In this document: piece by piece, positions 10,370 through 17,341 of the stretch | How the letters are laid out: each line of letters begins with the position of its first letter | Position numbering within the stretch: position 1 is the stretch's first letter | DNA from: Telmatobacter sp. DSM 110680 | Lineage (GTDB): Bacteria > Acidobacteriota > Terriglobia > Terriglobales > Acidobacteriaceae | Length of the DNA stretch: 64,000 nt | Assembly: GCF_039994875.1 (NCBI RefSeq) | Contig: NZ_CP121196.1 | Span: 3,658,001-3,722,000, forward strand | Direction: 5' to 3' | Made by a program: the position numbers and the translations under genes | Notes under the pieces: model-generated | Told to the model about the DNA's origin: nothing | Seen by the model: the letters and a program-made list of their open reading frames with translations, nothing else | Databases searched by the model: none

Positions 10370-11404
10370 ATGCGAGTTGCTCTATTGACCGGTGGTGGCG
10401 ACTGCCCCGGCTTGAATGCTGTCATCTACGCGGCCGTGCGCAAAGGAATCCAAACCTACGGCGACGAATTCATCGGCTTCCTCAACGGCTGGCGCGGCGT
10501 GCTCGACAACAACTTCATCCCTCTCACGCTTGAGAACACCGATGGCATTCAACTCAAGGGCGGCACGATCCTCCACTCTTCGCGCACCAATGTGAAGAAG
10601 ATTCCCGGCGGAATCGATAAGGTGCAGGAAGTCCTCAAACTCAACAAAATCGATGCCCTCATTGCTCTCGGCGGCGACGACACCCAGTCGGTCACTCTTT
10701 TCCTCGCCGACAACGGTATCAACGCCGTCGGTGTCCCCAAGACCATCGATAACGACATCAACGGCACCGATCAGACCTTTGGCTTCGATACAGCCGTCAT
10801 GATCGCCACCGAAGCCATCGATCGCATTCATACCACCGCCGATTCCCATAACCGCGTAATCGTCGTCGAAGTTATGGGCCGTGATGCCGGATGGATTGCC
10901 TACGCCTCGGGTGTTGCCGCCGGCGCCCACGTCGTCCTCGTTCCTGAAAAGGAAATTGACATCGACCACGTCTGCGCGTTACTCAAGTACAACTACGACC
11001 ACGGCAAGCACTACGGCGTCGTCGTCGTTGCGGAAGGTTGCCACTTGCCCGAAGTCGGACAGGTCATCGGATCGAAGGAAGTCGATTCATTCGGCCACGC
11101 GCGTCTCTCCGGAATCGGTGAAGCCCTCGCTAGCCTGATCGAAAAGAAAACCGGATTCGAGACTCGCTCAGTCAATCTCGGCCACACCCAGCGCGGCGGA
11201 GTTCCTACTGCGTACGATCGCGTTCTGGGTCAGCGTTATGGGTTGCACGCCATCGATATGGTGCACGACAAGAAGTGGGGCCGAATCGCCGTCCTCAAAG
11301 GTCTTGATGTCACAGACATCACAATCAAAGAAGCCATTGCGACCAATCGCCGCCTCGATCAGCGTTTCTTTGATGTAATCCGCAACCTTGAAGCAAAAGT
11401 TTAA
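10370..11404 (+). CDS. pfkA: 6-phosphofructokinase, residues typical of the PPi-dependent type
   Basis: Phosphorylates fructose 6-phosphate in glycolysis; 344 aa, single PfkA-type domain. The N-terminal phosphoryl-donor loop is GGGDCPGLN (8-16) and the catalytic motif is TIDND with Asp127. The two donor-specificity positions in E. coli numbering are Asp104 (GGDDT, where ATP enzymes have Gly) and Lys124 (PKTIDND, where E. coli has Gly). Both are the pattern of pyrophosphate-dependent enzymes, so the reaction may be reversible. A strong ribosome site (AGGAG) precedes the ATG by 8 bases. The gene is monocistronic and followed by a terminator-like hairpin at 11458. Confidence 0.94.
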   Translation: MRVALLTGGGDCPGLNAVIYAAVRKGIQTYGDEFIGFLNGWRGVLDNNFIPLTLENTDGIQLKGGTILHSSRTNVKKIPGGIDKVQEVLKLNKIDALIALGGDDTQSVTLFLADNGINAVGVPKTIDNDINGTDQTFGFDTAVMIATEAIDRIHTTADSHNRVIVVEVMGRDAGWIAYASGVAAGAHVVLVPEKEIDIDHVCALLKYNYDHGKHYGVVVVAEGCHLPEVGQVIGSKEVDSFGHARLSGIGEALASLIEKKTGFETRSVNLGHTQRGGVPTAYDRVLGQRYGLHAIDMVHDKKWGRIAVLKGLDVTDITIKEAIATNRRLDQRFFDVIRNLEAKV

Positions 11405-11457
11405 AAACTGACTACAACCAGCTAAATGTAAAGTTCTAATCAGACGTTAGATCGGGT

Positions 11458-11494
11458 GCCCTGGGTCTTGATTTTGAGACCTGGGGCTTTCGTT
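11458..11494 (+). terminator. Intrinsic terminator-like hairpin after pfkA
   Basis: Arms at 11458-11468 (GCCCTGGGTCT) and 11477-11487 (AGACCTGGGGC) pair with one or two mismatches around an 8-base loop. A T-rich tail (TTTCGTT) follows. It sits 54 bases after the pfkA stop codon. Confidence 0.6.
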
Positions 11495-11504
11495 ATCAGC
11501 GCAG

Positions 11505-11556
11505 AATGGGGTGCCCCATCCTTGACGCAGTATCATCGCGTCAAGGATGGGAGGCC
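11505..11556 (+). repeat. Intergenic inverted repeat, family 2, copy A
   Basis: Perfect 14-bp inverted repeat, CCCATCCTTGACGC (11515-11528) and its complement (11538-11551), around a 9-base loop. The left flank is GGGTGCC, as in the copies at 13893, 17015 and 54786. It lies between pfkA and the GNAT gene. There is no T-run after it, so it is not a standard terminator. Confidence 0.8.
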
Positions 11557-11633
11557 ATCCTCCCCTTCAGGATTCATCCTCCTGTTAACCGACTCGGCTG
11601 ATCGACGCTACCAAAAACCAACTTCGCTTCCCC

Positions 11634-12086
11634 ATGAATTACCGTCTCTTCCAGTCCGACGACTTTCACGACCTCTACGCCATCGAGGAAGTCTGCTTCC
11701 AGCCGCCTCAGCGCTTCACCCGCCGCTACATGCGGCAACTCCTCGATTCGACAGATGCCGCCACCTGGATCGCCGAACAAGGTCCTGCGATGGCGGGCTT
11801 CGCTATCGTTGAATGGTCGCCGCAAATCACCGGCATCGTAGCCTATATCGCCACCATCGAAGTCCTGCCCGAGTACCGAGGAAAGGGCATTGGCGCTGAG
11901 CTCCTTCGCCGTCTCGAAGGCTCTGCCAACGCCGAGCGTGCCATCGAAATCTGGCTACACGTCGACGCGGAAAATGCCCCGGCCATCCATCTCTATGAGC
12001 GCAGCGGATACCACAAGTCGGGCCGCGTCGATCATTATTACGCCCGCAATCGCTCCGCAGCCGTCTATGTAAAAACTCTCATTTAG
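11634..12086 (+). CDS. GNAT-family N-acetyltransferase, RimI-like
   Basis: 150-aa single-domain acetyltransferase. The acetyl-CoA pyrophosphate loop is RGKGIGAELL near residue 83, preceded by the expected beta-strand (AYIATIEVLPEY). The C-terminal half has the typical NAPAIHLYERSGY motif, seen in RimI-type enzymes that acetylate the N-terminus of ribosomal protein S18. Function as RimI is only inferred: many GNAT proteins share this layout, and no tsaB/tsaD neighbour is present. The region upstream contains the inverted repeat at 11505 and no clear ribosome site. Confidence 0.85.
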   Translation: MNYRLFQSDDFHDLYAIEEVCFQPPQRFTRRYMRQLLDSTDAATWIAEQGPAMAGFAIVEWSPQITGIVAYIATIEVLPEYRGKGIGAELLRRLEGSANAERAIEIWLHVDAENAPAIHLYERSGYHKSGRVDHYYARNRSAAVYVKTLI

Positions 12087-12176
12087 TCTCAATGGGGAAG
12101 GGTTACCCCTGCGCTTCAGCGTCCCGTAATCCAGTGAGCCGCACTCCCGTAACCAACTAGAATAGATGCAGCAATC

Positions 12177-13853
12177 ATGTCCATCAGCAATCCCAACCTG
12201 CCGAAACTGGTCGTGTCTTTACGTCAGTACAGCAGGCAAATGTTCGTTCACGACCTGCTAGCCGGCATCACTGTCGGACTCGTGGCGCTGCCTCTCGCTA
12301 TGGCCTTCGGAATTGCCTCCGGAGTGACGCCCCAGGCTGGACTCTACACGGCCGTCGTAGCCGGCTTCCTGATCTCCGCGCTTGGCGGCTCGCGCACCCA
12401 GATCGGCGGACCTACCGGCGCTTTTGTCGTTATCGTCGCCGGTATCGTTGCCCGCTTCGGATTGCCCGGTCTTGCCATGGTGACTTTAATGGCAGGCATC
12501 ATCCTGCTGGCCATGGGACTGACCGGCCTTGGCTCTGCTGTGCGCTTCATCCCCCGTCCCGTCGTAATCGGATTCACCAACGGCATCGCCGTACTCATCG
12601 CTTCAACGCAGATCAAGGACTTCTTTGGTCTCCGCGTTGGCGCTGTCCCCAGCGAATTTCTGCCTCGCATGAAGCTGCTTTTGGCTCACATGCCCAGCCT
12701 CAACTGGCAGGCTTTTGCGTTAGGCGCCGCCACGCTGGCGATCATGCTGATCCTTCCGCGCTTCACCAAACGCGTTCCGTCATCCATCGTCGCGCTGCTC
12801 GCCTGTACAGTTGCATGTTTCTTGTTCCATTTGCCGGTTGAAACCATCGGCACGCGATTCGGAGGCATACCGCGCGGTCTCCCGCCATTTGCCATTCCCG
12901 ATTTTCACGCCGAACACATCCTTCCGCTAATTCCATCGGCATTCACCGTCGCACTGCTGGCTGCGCTTGAAAGCATGCTCTCCGCCGTTGTCGCCGACAG
13001 TATGACCGGCGACCGCCACAACCCCAACGTAGAACTCGTCGCGCAGGGAATCGCCAACATCACCTCGCCGCTCTTCGGTGGAATTCCCGCCACTGGAGCC
13101 ATCGCCCGCACCGCCACTAATATCCGCTCTGGTGCACGATCTCCCGTCTCCGGCATGGTGCATGCGCTCACACTGCTGATGATTCTGCTTGTAGCTGCGC
13201 CCCTCGCCAGCTTCATCCCGCTGGCCACGCTGGCTGCTGTTCTTTTTGTCGTGGCCTACAACATGGGAGAGTGGCGAGAAATCCCCGGAATCCTTCAGCT
13301 GGGCTTTACGGCCATCTCTGTCTGGCTTGTGACGTTCGCCTTAACCGTCTTTGCCGACCTCACCGTGGCAGTCAGCGTTGGCATGGCACTGGCCGCGCTG
13401 GTCTACATCTACCGCATCGCCGAAACCACCACCGTCACTCCTGTCACAGACGATTACATTCGCGACGGCTTGTCTCACTCGCTGCAGGGGCGGATCATCC
13501 CGCCCTACGTCACGCTTCTCCGCATTCACGGTCCGTTTCTCTTTGGGACCACCGAAAAGCTTCTCGAGGCCACTTCCAACGTAGAAGTCTTCGAGCCTGT
13601 TGTAATCCTCCGCCTGCGCAACATGACCGCCATCGATGCCACCGGCATTCACGCCATCGAGTCCTTCGCCAAACGCCTAACTGAATCCGGCCGAACACTG
13701 CTGCTGTGTGGCGCCATGGAGCAGCCTTCCATGCTCCTACAAAAGCCTCGCTTTCTCGATCACGTTGGTCGCGAGAACATCATGCCGAACATTCAGGCCG
13801 CCCTCGACCGCGCCAAAGAAGTCTACGAATCCCGCGCCGCGATCGCCAGCTAA
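12177..13853 (+). CDS. SulP-family anion transporter with STAS domain
   Basis: Inner-membrane anion permease of the SLC26/SulP family, probably transporting sulfate, bicarbonate or another small anion. Of 558 aa, the first ~420 form the transporter core with about 12-14 membrane helices. The family signature near the N-terminus is present (GLVALPLAMAFGIASG, then GGSRTQIGGPTGAF). Residues about 440-550 form a cytoplasmic STAS domain containing the LRLRNMTAIDATGIHAIE segment. No carbonic anhydrase or sulfate-assimilation gene is adjacent, so the substrate is open. The start is ATG at 12177 without an obvious Shine-Dalgarno. Confidence 0.93.
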   Translation: MSISNPNLPKLVVSLRQYSRQMFVHDLLAGITVGLVALPLAMAFGIASGVTPQAGLYTAVVAGFLISALGGSRTQIGGPTGAFVVIVAGIVARFGLPGLAMVTLMAGIILLAMGLTGLGSAVRFIPRPVVIGFTNGIAVLIASTQIKDFFGLRVGAVPSEFLPRMKLLLAHMPSLNWQAFALGAATLAIMLILPRFTKRVPSSIVALLACTVACFLFHLPVETIGTRFGGIPRGLPPFAIPDFHAEHILPLIPSAFTVALLAALESMLSAVVADSMTGDRHNPNVELVAQGIANITSPLFGGIPATGAIARTATNIRSGARSPVSGMVHALTLLMILLVAAPLASFIPLATLAAVLFVVAYNMGEWREIPGILQLGFTAISVWLVTFALTVFADLTVAVSVGMALAALVYIYRIAETTTVTPVTDDYIRDGLSHSLQGRIIPPYVTLLRIHGPFLFGTTEKLLEATSNVEVFEPVVILRLRNMTAIDATGIHAIESFAKRLTESGRTLLLCGAMEQPSMLLQKPRFLDHVGRENIMPNIQAALDRAKEVYESRAAIAS

Positions 13854-13892
13854 AGCACCCAGTTTTCCCGCTCTTGTTTCGTTCAATATAAG

Positions 13893-13950
13893 CGTGGGCG
13901 CCCCCATCCATAAGGCAGCTTTATCGCGTTATGGGTGGGATCGCACGATG
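13893..13950 (+). repeat. Intergenic inverted repeat, family 2, copy B
   Basis: CCCATCCATAA at 13903-13913 pairs with TTATGGGTGGG at 13929-13939 (one G-T wobble) around a 15-base loop. It is flanked by GGGCGCC and ATCGCACGA. It lies between the SulP gene and the 45-codon gene at 13995. Confidence 0.75.
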
Positions 13951-13994
13951 AACATTAACCGCATCAGGTCTTACACTGTAACGAGGGAGGACCC

Positions 13995-14132
13995 ATGAGC
14001 GACGGCCGAGAAGAACGCGAAGAAAGAGAAAAACGTCGCGAGCAGGAAGAGCGCGAGAATCGCCCAGATCGTCTTGACCGCCTCGATCCGCACCCCGTCG
14101 ATCAGTGGAAGCCCGAACGACCCGACTCCTAA
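13995..14132 (+). CDS. Small, highly charged protein (45 aa), unknown
   Basis: A 45-residue frame with an excellent ribosome site (GGGAGGACCC before ATG), which is the main reason to call it. Composition is extreme: the first 30 residues are almost all Arg and Glu (REEREEREKRREQEER), predicting a solvent-exposed charged helix or coiled coil. A proline-containing tail (DPHPVDQWKPERPDS) follows. It has no hydrophobic or signal segment and no recognised family. It ends 6 bases before the convergent scpB stop. Confidence 0.6.
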   Translation: MSDGREEREEREKRREQEERENRPDRLDRLDPHPVDQWKPERPDS

Positions 14133-14138
14133 AATCGT

Positions 14139-14930
14139 TTATTCCCCTTGGAATTGCGGCGCCCGCTTCTCGAAAAATGCCTTGATCCCTTCCTGGTAGT
14201 CCTTACTGTCATACACCAGTCTTCGCATAGCCTGAACCCGCTCAAACGTCTCCGGCCCGAGGTTGTGCGATGCAGACAGCAACCGCAATTCTTCTTTCAA
14301 TAAACTGATCACCAGCGGTGAATTATTGGCGATCTGCTCGGCCATCCGGCGTGTCAGACTCTCCAACTCCGCACGCGGCACGGCATGGCTGACGATTCCC
14401 TGGTCAACCAGCCGCTGCACTCCCATCGGCTGCGCCGTAAACAGCATCTCTTTACAGAGCGGCATGCCCCCCGTGTTCAGAAAATTCTGCACACCTGAAA
14501 TGTTGTAGGGCATCCCCAGCTTCGCCGGAGTTACCGCAAAGGTGCTGTCGTCTCCCGCCACAATCAGGTCGCAGCTCATCACCAGTTCGCAAGCGCCTCC
14601 CCATACGGTGCCTTCCACCATTGCGATCACCGGGGCAGGGAACAACTCGATCATGCGAATCACCCGTCGCACCGGATCGTCATAGGTCAGCGGATCGCGG
14701 CCGTTGGTCGGCAGTTCGCGCACATCGTGCCCCGCCGAAAACACTTTCGACCCGGCAGGCGCGCGCAGAATTACTACACGTACCTGGCGATACAGCATCT
14801 CCTCAAGCGCCGCGCACATCTCGTCGATAAGCGCTGTGCTCAATGCGTGATGTTTGCTTGGATTGTTGAGCGTGATCACGCCAATCTTGCCGGTGATCGC
14901 GACTTCAAGCTGTTCGAAAGTGGTCTCCAT
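14139..14930 (-). CDS. scpB: Methylmalonyl-CoA decarboxylase (ScpB/YgfG type)
   Basis: Crotonase-superfamily enzyme that decarboxylates methylmalonyl-CoA to propionyl-CoA. At 263 aa it follows the E. coli YgfG sequence closely along its length: ILRAPxGSKVFSAGHD, ELPxxGRDPLxYDDP, EGxVWGGAxE, LGxPYN and YDSxDYQEGxxAFxEKR. The YgfG active-site residues His66 and Tyr140 correspond to His68 and Tyr142 here. General enoyl-CoA hydratases lack this Tyr and have a Glu pair instead. No methylmalonyl-CoA mutase or CoA-transferase gene is in the window, so the substrate source is encoded elsewhere. Confidence 0.9.
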   Translation of the reverse strand: METTFEQLEVAITGKIGVITLNNPSKHHALSTALIDEMCAALEEMLYRQVRVVILRAPAGSKVFSAGHDVRELPTNGRDPLTYDDPVRRVIRMIELFPAPVIAMVEGTVWGGACELVMSCDLIVAGDDSTFAVTPAKLGMPYNISGVQNFLNTGGMPLCKEMLFTAQPMGVQRLVDQGIVSHAVPRAELESLTRRMAEQIANNSPLVISLLKEELRLLSASHNLGPETFERVQAMRRLVYDSKDYQEGIKAFFEKRAPQFQGE

Positions 14931-15146
14931 GCCGCGCTCCTGAATCGATCCGCGGGGAGTGTAGACGAAATTGGAAGGGTGTCGCTGTGACGTGGAAAGG
15001 CAAGTTCATCCTAGGGTAATGTGCAATCAACTCACGTCAGGCACGATAAGCCTCACTATTCCGGACCAGAAGTGTCGCGGCACAGGTTCAAAGCGGTTTG
15101 TTTAAACCTGGAATCGAATTGAAACAGACTTGAGTGGCAGCAAGTT

Positions 15147-15743
15147 CTATCGAACGATCTCGAACTTTTCACGGAAATAATTGCAAGCCGGACAGTTCTC
15201 GCTCTCAACTGTATCCGCAGCAAAGCCGCAAAGGCCACACACCAAAAAGTCATGTGGCGCGTATTCCCATCCTGTACTGCCGTTGGCCTGAACCCGCGAT
15301 ATCAAATCGCTGTACATCCGAACATGCGACTTGTCGGCTTCAAGAGCCCAATGAAAACTGCGGATTGCCGTCGAATCAAATAGGGGAACTGCAGCGACCA
15401 GAAATGCTGGGTAGAGATAATCTACCTCGAACCGTTGATCAACCAGGGCCGCCTTCAGGTTCTCAAGTGTACCGTCCACTCGCGGCAGGGGAACGTCGGT
15501 CATCGTCGATCCGCCCATATGCCGCAGCACTCGCCCATGATTGCCGGCATGGATTTGTTCGGCTCGTGATGTAGCGCGGAATAGACTCGCAATCCCTGGA
15601 AATCCCTCTTCGTCTGCCCGCACTGCGTATGCCTTGTAAGCAGCGCAGTTCTTGGTCTCTTCCTCATAGGCCGTCTCAAGGTTCCGAATCACCGTGAGAT
15701 CTTCCACTCCAACCACGTGAGCAAACATTCGATCCGTCGCCAT
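15147..15743 (-). CDS. Rubrerythrin-like protein with altered di-iron site
   Basis: 198-aa ferritin-like four-helix domain followed by a C-terminal rubredoxin-type knuckle (VCGLCGF and CPACNY), the layout of peroxide-reducing rubrerythrins. Against its neighbour at 15899, two iron-ligand positions are changed. The first Glu of the ExxE pair is Gln (VDQRFEVDYLYP against GGEQHEIDKLYP), and the Glu of the last ExxH is Asp (EADKSH against EAEKTH). The ligand in AEQIHAGNH is kept. It may therefore bind iron differently or have lost peroxidase activity. I preferred ATG 15743; a GTG nine bases upstream is in frame. Confidence 0.85.
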   Translation of the reverse strand: MATDRMFAHVVGVEDLTVIRNLETAYEEETKNCAAYKAYAVRADEEGFPGIASLFRATSRAEQIHAGNHGRVLRHMGGSTMTDVPLPRVDGTLENLKAALVDQRFEVDYLYPAFLVAAVPLFDSTAIRSFHWALEADKSHVRMYSDLISRVQANGSTGWEYAPHDFLVCGLCGFAADTVESENCPACNYFREKFEIVR

Positions 15744-15898
15744 GGCCCGCACCCACCCTCAAAACATTAGATGCAAAGCGGTGCTGCGAGGTGATGCAGA
15801 TCACGAGCGATCACGATCGGAAACCGATCGAAAGCGTAGGAGTCGCCATTGCTGCCGGTGAAATGAAATCGAAATACTGGGGGCTTAGACTCGTCGTT

Positions 15899-16462
15899 TT
15901 AACGAATCCGTTCGAACCTGTCCCAAACGAAATTGCATGCTGGGCAGTTATCGGCTTCCTGATTCTTTGCGGTATAGCCGCAGAGGGTACACACGTGAAA
16001 TTCGAGTTGTTCCTGCGTCCATCCGGGCCCCGCCTCCATCGCGACCACCGCATCCTCATAAAGACGCGCGTGCGTTTTCTCCGCTTCCATTGCCCATACG
16101 AACGACCGGGCCGCCGCCGTGTCCAGCTGCGAGGATGCTTGTATCAGAAACTGAGGATAGAGTTTATCGATTTCGTGCTGCTCACCACCGAGCGCCGTCT
16201 TCAAGTTCTCCAGAGTCGACTTCACACGAAAGGGACGGATTTCGGCGGTTGCTTCGCCCCCCATTCGACGGAGCACCCGCGCATGGTTGCTGGCATGAAT
16301 CTGTTCTGCGCGTGCTGCCGCACGAAACAAGCTCGCCGCGCCATTCATTCCTTCAGCCTCAGCCTTTACGGCAAATGCTTTGTAACGCGCATGCGCATTT
16401 AGCTCGCCTTCATAGGCAGCCAGCAAATTGCTGACTGCACTCTCGTCCTCGGTGGCAACCAT
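15899..16462 (-). CDS. Rubrerythrin
   Basis: 187-aa non-haem di-iron protein, predicted to reduce hydrogen peroxide in the cytoplasm. All expected ligand motifs are present: Glu in YEGELNAHARY, ExxH in AEQIHASNH, ExxE in GGEQHEIDKLYP and ExxH in EAEKTH. A C-terminal rubredoxin-like domain follows (VCTLCGY, CPACNF). The ATG at 16462 is chosen because GGAGAG lies about 5 bases upstream; the frame is open further to 16498. It is transcribed toward a diverged copy at 15147, and the pair looks like a tandem duplication. Confidence 0.9.
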   Translation of the reverse strand: MVATEDESAVSNLLAAYEGELNAHARYKAFAVKAEAEGMNGAASLFRAAARAEQIHASNHARVLRRMGGEATAEIRPFRVKSTLENLKTALGGEQHEIDKLYPQFLIQASSQLDTAAARSFVWAMEAEKTHARLYEDAVVAMEAGPGWTQEQLEFHVCTLCGYTAKNQEADNCPACNFVWDRFERIR

Positions 16463-16579
16463 AGCTCTCCGTCTTTCTTTAACTGAACTATGGTGCAAGT
16501 GTAGGGTCGTACTTCTGTACCCACCGTGATTAACATCACAGGCGGAGTGCCAAACCCGGATTCGATGCAGCGAAACCCC

Positions 16580-16957
16580 TCACGGCATCATCTCTCCCAG
16601 GAGCGATCCACCCCAAACTGCGGCCAACCCGAGCACAAAGCTGCCCGCCGCGTACAGAGCCGCAATCCCGAAAGCTCCAGCGCGCATGGTTGAAAGTGTC
16701 TCCCACTCGTACGTTGAGAAGGTGCTATAGGCACCGATAAACCCTACCGGCACCAAGAACCTCCAGGCCGCACTAATATCTGCCCGCCTGCCCAGGTAGG
16801 TCATCGAAAACCCGATAATTACGCATGCAGTGAGGTTTACGATCAGCGTGCCGTAGGGAAACCGAATTCCCATTCGACCCGCGATCGAAGAGCCTACCCA
16901 GTAGCGCGCGATCGAACCGAGCGCACCGCCAACGGCAATCAGTACGTACTTCTGCAA
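16580..16957 (-). CDS. fluC: Fluoride ion channel FluC (CrcB)
   Basis: Exports fluoride as a dual-topology dimeric channel in the inner membrane. 125 aa with four predicted helices and the family motifs GGALGSIARYW, PYGTLIVN (pore Asn) and GFIGAYSTFSTYEWET (Phe box and Ser/Thr track). The start is TTG at 16957, because GGAGGG sits 6 bases upstream and the protein then begins LQKYVLIAVGG like its relatives. The longer frame to 17026 adds an atypical leader. The identification is strengthened by a fluoride riboswitch and promoter upstream (17164-17298). A family 2 repeat lies in the leader between riboswitch and gene. Confidence 0.95.
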   Translation of the reverse strand: MQKYVLIAVGGALGSIARYWVGSSIAGRMGIRFPYGTLIVNLTACVIIGFSMTYLGRRADISAAWRFLVPVGFIGAYSTFSTYEWETLSTMRAGAFGIAALYAAGSFVLGLAAVWGGSLLGEMMP

Positions 16958-17014
16958 GTTCGTCCCTCCACCAAGAGCACGCGTTGCATTTTTTTCGCAC
17001 CCAAAACCGTGCTC

Positions 17015-17067
17015 TGGGTGCCCCATCCATGGCAGCGCTTTTGGCTGTCATGGTTGGGAAAGCACGA
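17015..17067 (+). repeat. Intergenic inverted repeat, family 2, copy C (in fluC leader)
   Basis: CCCATCCATGGCAGC at 17023-17037 pairs with GCTGTCATGGTTGGG at 17045-17059 (13 of 15) around a 7-base loop. The outer flanks GGGTGCC and AAAGCACGA are as in the other copies. It lies inside the predicted 5' untranslated region of fluC. Confidence 0.8.
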
Positions 17068-17140
17068 ATGATGGTAGCCAAAGCCTCGCGGCCATCGTAC
17101 ACATCTCTCACCTAAGATTTGCAGGGATCGCTCCGGGCGT

Positions 17141-17171
17141 GACTCCCCGACAGGATCGCCTGTCAGGAGTC
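17141..17171 (-). promoter_or_regulatory. Alternative hairpin overlapping the fluoride aptamer
   Basis: Two stacked 6-bp stems: GACTCC pairs with GGAGTC (outer) and GACAGG with CCTGTC (inner) around a CGAT tetraloop, read on the minus strand. The first arm reuses the ACTCC that closes the aptamer pseudoknot, so the two folds exclude each other. No T-run follows, which argues against a plain intrinsic terminator. It is the likely expression platform, or a Rho- or translation-linked switch. Confidence 0.6.
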
Positions 17172-17253
17172 ATCATCTGTCCGGCCACGCGGAAGGGGAC
17201 AGCGGTTAACAGCAGAGCCGTACTTGCCAAGCTGCGCGGTGAACTCCATCACC
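17164..17253 (-). ncRNA. Fluoride riboswitch (crcB motif)
   Basis: Read on the minus strand, the aptamer begins GGTGATGGAGTTCACC (17253-17238): a GGTG/CACC stem whose loop contains GGAGT. After a variable insert comes AACCG (17207-17203), then a perfect CTGTCC/GGACAG stem (17202-17197 with 17182-17177), then ATGATGACTCCT (17176-17165). GGAGT in the loop pairs with ACTCC to form the pseudoknot. These blocks and their order match the fluoride riboswitch consensus. The downstream gene on the same strand is fluC, as expected. Confidence 0.9.
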
Positions 17254-17268
17254 GCTACCACTACCTCT

Positions 17269-17298
17269 ATTACACGGGCGGATGCATTTCGGTGTCAA
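17269..17298 (-). promoter_or_regulatory. Sigma-70-type promoter for the fluoride riboswitch and fluC
   Basis: On the minus strand, TTGACA (17298-17293) and TGTAAT (17274-17269) are separated by 18 bases. Transcription would start about 7 bases later, just ahead of the aptamer that begins at 17253. The promoter lies between the ybiT stop codon and the riboswitch, so fluC need not depend on ybiT transcription. Confidence 0.75.
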
Positions 17299-17341
17299 GT
17301 AACCATCAGGCGACTGCAGCCGTTGGAGAGGTGAAAGGCTA

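Noticed and set aside
17141..17171. Hairpin as intrinsic terminator of ybiT
   Set aside because: It has no T-run on either strand and lies beyond a promoter and riboswitch; it fits the fluC switch better.
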